Positions 62,201-64,000 of a stretch of DNA of 64,000 bases are shown one piece after another (the first letter of the stretch is position 1; the number at the start of each line of letters is the position of its first letter). This stretch comes from Oscarella lobularis (lineage: Eukaryota > Porifera > Homoscleromorpha > Homosclerophorida > Oscarellidae), in the NCBI RefSeq assembly GCF_947507565.1, contig NC_089177.1:1860001-1924000 (forward strand). The letters are read 5' to 3'. The position numbers were made by a program, and so were the translations under genes. The notes under the pieces are model-generated. The model was not told the DNA's origin. It did no database searches and worked only from the letters and a program-made list of their open reading frames with translations.

Positions 62201-64000
62201 ACAACCAAACGGAGTCGCAGTAAGGAGCGTAGAACGAATTCTAGTCACACCCGGTGACCCAGGCGCCCTCGTTGGTTATCCTGTCTCAAGCAAAATTGTC
62301 GTTTTACTCTCCTATCCGGATCGAACGGTGGACGTTTCATCCGATTCGAGAACACTTTTCAACATTACGTCAAGTCTCGTCAATATTACTCGTGAAGCCG
62401 ACGGCACATTGAGGCTAATACCTAGCGGCAATGGCCGCACGGGCACCGCTACCATCGTCGTCTATTTCTCGCACGTCGCCGTTACAACTCAATTTAGCAT
62501 CATTGTTGCCGCTGCTGAGGATCTCGTTCTATCCGCTCATCCAATACCTTCATACCCGGGGTCGAATTCGCACTCGGTGACGTCGTTGAGGCCTCTGGCG
62601 GGAAGCGGTGTAATGCAGCAAGCCCAAATTCACGCTCTTTTGATGCTTTCCAACGGTGATTCTCGCGACGTGTCGTCCAACCCTCGCTTGCGGATTTCTT
62701 ATGTCGCTTCGAATGCAAATCTAAGTGCTGCCGTTAGACTTGCGACGAACTCGTTGACAATTCAAGAAACGGTTCATAATGGAAATGTCAACGTGACTGC
62801 TCGTTTTTCCACAACAACATCACAAGCCGCTTTGGTATTGGCAGTCTCTTCACGACGTCTTCAAGTGAAATCAATCGACGACGTTACCTTGGGTGGAAGA
62901 AGAGGAGTCGATCTCATCGGCGTAAAAGACCTTCATACTGTCCAAGTTTTTGTTTCCGTGACATTTGAAGACGACACGCGTTATACGAGCGCTCTTTCCC
63001 TTCCCAATATCGTCACTTTTACGAGCAGCGACCCCAATGTCGTTGCCGTAGGAAATAAGTCGGGTATAGCCACTTTGCGGTCAAATTCCGCCCTCAAGGA
63101 AGCAATTCGTGTGTCGTCAATAGATTCCCCGGCTTTCGGCATTGTTTCGTTCTTTTGCAATCTGGCTCCGGCGGCGGGAGACGTCGACATAGGTAACCCG
63201 AGCGGGGTTCCGCTGCCTTCTCGCAGCGTCGCGGAAGCGTTTACAGTTCCGGTGCGCGTGAACTCTGGCGGTCGTCCCATCGGTTCCGTTGATCTTACTC
63301 TAAGCTACGACGACTCCATACTGAACGTGACAGACGTAACTCAAGGCTCCGACTGGATGAGCGGTCTTTTCATCGGCGTTCTAAACAATCCTCCAGGACA
63401 AATCAAATTCGGCGGCTCTCTCGACGACGACAGCCTTCTCGGCGCTTCTCTCCACATCGCCGACATCAAATTTTACGCCTTGCGAACCGGATCGACCTTC
63501 CTTCGCGGAGAAGTCTTAGTTCTGGCCGAGCGAGGCATCGACGGAAAACCGATCGGTGCCGACACGCCTCGCGATTTTGTGGCCGGCGGCAATCTTACTC
63601 AGCAAGTTCTTTCCGCCGTTGGAAAGAGAAGCATTGGCATCGCTACGGAGCCGAGACGTTTACCACGTCGCGTAAGTTCTTGCGCCAATCCGCCGTGCGA
63701 CGCCTGCTCCGGCGGCGATCCGGAAGGCGATGCAGACGGCAATTGCGCTTTTGACGTTCGCGACGCGACGTACACGCTGCTTTATCTCTCCGAGAAGTCG
63801 ATCGGCTTTCGCGGTCCTTTTGGAAATCGAATACAAACAACGATTACGGAACGGCAATTGATCGCAATGGATCCGGATCAGAATGGAGTCATCGATTTGC
63901 GCGATGCGTATTATCTTGCCCGCGTCAACTTCAAACTTCTTCGATTCGTAACAAATGTTACGTATTCGGCTGCTTCCGCTGATGACGGCTGTTTGCTTGC
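26201..64000 (+). CDS. Giant usherin/lefftyrin-like cadherin, 3' end beyond window
   Basis: Exons 26201-26494, 26588-26730 (acceptor could be 9 nt earlier), 26789-27111, and 27184 to the window end, phases 0, 2 and 1. About 12,500 residues are present with no in-frame stop. Signal peptide (RIILAFGIFVAGF), split LamNT with inner LamG, four laminin EGFs, a furin-like Cys module, about 65 EC repeats with DxNDN and LDRE motifs, 15 NDPP-type repeats in three groups of five, a nested LamG, and two TMEM132-like modules with cohesin and dockerin-like parts. Laminin-NT, EGF, furin-like and cadherin order recalls lefftyrins (described in sponges and choanoflagellates, ending in FN3 and a tyrosine phosphatase). 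The cohesin-like part recalls coherins. It should act as a calcium-dependent extracellular adhesion filament. The membrane segment and cytoplasmic end are not in the window. Confidence 0.9.
26261..27880 (+). other. Laminin N-terminal domain interrupted by a LamG domain (usherin-like)
   Basis: The first exon carries the LamNT start: STCG, FC, C, C, then SSCPHGSLRPTF, like the Cys-rich start of usherin's LamNT. A concanavalin-type LamG follows (about 26588-27240: FTVSAWIRQEP, YHHLAVTVYEIDAVLYIDGQ, RLYVGAAVARKEHFEG). LamNT resumes with CRCPP, DDDSTTWWQSEN, VTLTVNLGSLREVLYIDLNF, YFSNDCPGSFG and RYVRVRMFGYF, ending at ISGREC. The same nested order exists in USH2A. Confidence 0.8.
27882..28515 (+). 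other. Four laminin-type EGF modules
   Basis: Four eight-Cys modules starting CVCNGHADAC (27882), CECHGHADSC (about 28020), CQCHSAGVV (about 28186) and CDCNSDGTVD (about 28368). Each holds the typical GxCxC, GxxCxxC and CxxC spacing. They follow LamNT directly, as in usherin, laminins and lefftyrins. Confidence 0.9.
28516..28680 (+). other. Furin-like cysteine-rich module
   Basis: Reads CNPQC, DGCTGPGADSCRSC, GVCVENCPADKYPG, CQPCLGAC. The GCTGPG..SC..C pattern is typical of furin-like/growth-factor-receptor Cys repeats and sits exactly between laminin EGFs and cadherins. This is the expected place in lefftyrins. Confidence 0.8.
28681..31190 (+). repeat. Cadherin block 1, 8 EC repeats
   Basis: Eight repeats of about 105 codons. 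Linker motifs near 28972, 29290, 29605, 29920, 30236, 30546, 30852 and 31170 read DVNDNPP, DVNDNSP, DSNDHAP, DVNDNVP, DVNDNDP, DVNDNSP, DTNDNAP and DVNDNAP. Each has a central LDRE or LDYE calcium-site motif. Confidence 0.9.
31190..33275 (+). repeat. NDPP-type cadherin-like cassette 1, 5 repeats
   Basis: Five repeats of about 140 codons. Boundaries at 31578 (NDNRPVVNLNG), 31998 (NDPPFLDLGG), 32412 (NNPPILDLNG) and 32839 (NDPPLLI). Each has FVEGGPPV-like, a DxD strand, an L-x-G-xA strand and a Y-x-N-x-x-x-EP strand, then VSDG. Similar repeats occur in large bacterial adhesins and in the membrane-proximal part of calsyntenins. They lack the LDRE motif of true EC repeats. Confidence 0.8.
33276..35490 (+). 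repeat. Cadherin block 2, 7 EC repeats
   Basis: Seven EC repeats. Linkers near 33276, 33615, 33933, 34236, 34546, 34854, 35169 and 35478 read NDNAP, DVNDNSP, DANDNAP, DVNDSPP, DANDNSP, DVNDNAP, DFNDNSP and DVNDKAP. Confidence 0.9.
35490..38268 (+). repeat. NDPP-type cassette 2, 5 repeats, first one split by LamG
   Basis: The first repeat begins RFVEGGAAIHPLAGVQ at about 35530, is broken after SAIQF (about 35655) by a LamG, and resumes with RLETFRYDAGKRLRITGSA at about 36390. Four more repeats start at 36610 (TAPIIDLDALDG), 37030 (NDPPLLDLGHD), 37440 (NDPPVVDIDGPN) and 37850 (NDPPQLHIS). Confidence 0.8.
35670..36370 (+). other. LamG domain nested in an NDPP repeat (calsyntenin-like)
   Basis: Reads FAFNGVDQFATVRPSSL, SLIFWVRFRSG, WHHVALTCVYPNIELHVDG, LIVGATQSSS, FHGSISGLFL, then VIACLSGCSEWL. 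Calsyntenins have the same order: LamG, a F-x-G-x-x-x-GL strand, a CL-x-x-C-x-E-x-L end, then a repeat C-half containing a YxN segment. I see this as the same insertion. Confidence 0.75.
38269..43250 (+). repeat. Cadherin block 3, 16 EC repeats
   Basis: Sixteen EC repeats with linkers near 38571, 38880, 39199, 39497, 39813, 40125, 40420, 40738, 41055, 41370, 41682, 41991, 42303, 42621, 42939 and 43245. Some linkers are degenerate (NVIDTPP at 40125, NIVDTIP at 41055, NVNEHDP at 40738), so calcium binding is probably weaker there. Confidence 0.9.
43250..45344 (+). repeat. NDPP-type cassette 3, 5 repeats
   Basis: Five repeats: the first from VQYVEDGPPVLVAA (about 43295), then boundaries at 43665 (NDNPPVLDLG), 44074 (DDPPVLRLG), 44480 (DNPPIVDLNG) and 44897 (NDAPVLVAG), returning to an EC linker NDNAPKF at 45345. 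Confidence 0.8.
45345..47830 (+). repeat. Cadherin block 4, 8 EC repeats
   Basis: Eight EC repeats with linkers near 45632, 45945, 46257, 46573, 46883, 47200 and 47520. The last ends with LTTTVSVNITVTE just before module 1. Confidence 0.9.
47830..52080 (+). other. TMEM132-like module 1 with cohesin-like and dockerin-like parts
   Basis: Order: N-terminal beta region (47830-48370); cohesin-like fold A (about 48373-48780; LFPGDEFSVPVRAHADYA, ALKFVVSSSLEIVSA); Ig/BIG-like region (about 48790-50800), including FRIWYPRGGDLVVLSSS then GWL at about 49090-49180, and VTAVDVS, AGKIVGLNPGRTQLLA, TAVFSDGS; cohesin-like fold B (about 50810-51230; GSQFEVPLRINTG, DLYVFYDESSVALLAF); basic sites RSRR (51255-51266) and RQRR (51285-51296); two calcium-type loops (51351-51386 and 51483-51518). 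TMEM132 proteins share the F-x-V/I-W-x-P then GW then BIG order. Confidence 0.7.
51351..51518 (+). other. Dockerin-like pair of calcium loops, module 1
   Basis: DANDDCIFTSDD at 51351-51386, followed by VEYLQEYL, and DVDLNTVVDMSD at 51483-51518, followed by VFLMAKV. Both have the DxDxNxxxxxxD spacing followed by a helix, as in dockerin and EF-hand-like repeats. It lies directly C-terminal to a cohesin-like fold. Confidence 0.6.
52095..60190 (+). repeat. Cadherin block 5, 26 EC repeats
   Basis: Twenty-six EC repeats from IFTESSYNVSIPEDSPIG to the last at 60190. Standard DVNDN linkers dominate in the first third (52401-53655). Many later linkers are degenerate (for example near 54590, 55262, 55890, 56190, 57426, 58035, 59598), but repeats remain recognisable by the xYxxxVxE start and LDRE motif. 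Confidence 0.88.
60200..64000 (+). other. TMEM132-like module 2 with cohesin-like and dockerin-like parts, cut by window end
   Basis: The same order as module 1: beta region; cohesin-like fold A (about 60750-61110; FRSIYSSQMFSVDVYAHIDYA); FRVWFPDFPVTVSIEDD then DWL (61500-61578); BIG-like regions (TGLSPGSASIRAVS, VSAVFSDGKRMRLSQDLGL); further Ig-like sheet; cohesin-like fold B (about 63170-63550; VDLTLSYDDSILNVTDVTQGSDW); basic stretch 63612-63671 (GKRS, RRLPRR); calcium-type loops at 63729-63764 and 63870-63905. The parallel with module 1 down to the loops shows that it arose by duplication. Confidence 0.7.
63729..63905 (+). other. Dockerin-like pair of calcium loops, module 2
   Basis: DADGNCAFDVRD at 63729-63764, followed by ATYTLLYL, and DPDQNGVIDLRD at 63870-63905, followed by AYYLARVNF. 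These are closer to the dockerin consensus than the pair in module 1, with D/N at positions 1, 3, 5 and D at 12. Confidence 0.65.

Noticed and set aside
27615-63857. Many minus-strand ORFs of 60-193 codons across the giant exon, often with SLTS and TVT motifs
   Set aside because: They are antisense shadows of the repeated cadherin frame; the recurring motifs come from the reverse complement of the DVNDN and LDRE codons.

Overview
The window is eukaryotic nuclear DNA from an early-branching animal. Genes are split by short (about 50-70 nt) GT-AG introns and packed tightly on both strands. The gene set is animal or holozoan: mitoribosomal mL38, a ZDHHC3/7-type palmitoyltransferase, the centrosomal protein LRRCC1, LRRC20, and a giant usherin/lefftyrin-like cadherin. 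A sponge fits best, possibly a homoscleromorph such as Oscarella, but this is inference from gene content; I could not run a species search.

Layout. 1-3366: a decayed DIRS-like retroelement on the minus strand (Gag with an in-frame stop, RT with a frameshift, RNase H), cut by the window start. 3496-3961: a foldback element with 83-bp inverted termini. 4072-6007: a gene-poor 1.9-kb stretch bounded by 31-bp inverted repeats. 6126-6420: a 9-bp minisatellite. 6905-8017 (+): mL38. 8104-14237 (-): a many-exon WD40-repeat protein. 14339-15521 (+): DHHC palmitoyltransferase, 101 bp from the WD40 start codon. 15708-16001 (-): a small unknown exon. 16088-16146: a perfect 29-bp-arm palindrome. 16391-20685 (+): LRRCC1. 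21019-21573 (+): LRRC20. 21624-22546 (-): an unknown secreted protein. 22695-25583 (+): an intronless secreted GH2 glycosidase. 26201 to beyond 64000 (+): the giant cadherin.

The giant gene is the main discovery. Three short exons lead into one coding exon that stays open from 27184 to the window end, at least 36.8 kb and about 12,270 codons. The domain order is: signal peptide; a LamNT domain split by a LamG, as in usherin; four laminin EGF modules; a furin-like Cys-rich module; then about 65 cadherin (EC) repeats interrupted by three cassettes of exactly five NDPP-type cadherin-like repeats and by two long TMEM132-like modules. EC counts run 8, [5 NDPP], 7, [5 NDPP with an inserted LamG], 16, [5 NDPP], 8, [TMEM132-like 1], 26, [TMEM132-like 2]. 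The second NDPP cassette carries a LamG inserted inside its first repeat, as in calsyntenins. Each TMEM132-like module contains two cohesin-like folds and a pair of dockerin-like calcium loops. The protein therefore combines building blocks now spread over usherin, lefftyrin, calsyntenin, TMEM132 and coherin families. It is presumably a very long extracellular adhesion filament; its C-terminus (FN3, membrane segment or phosphatase, if it is a true lefftyrin) lies outside the window.

The remaining genes are housekeeping or ciliary/centrosomal. WD40 (probably ciliary) and LRRCC1 (centriolar) flank the palmitoyltransferase, but no operon-like functional linkage is implied.
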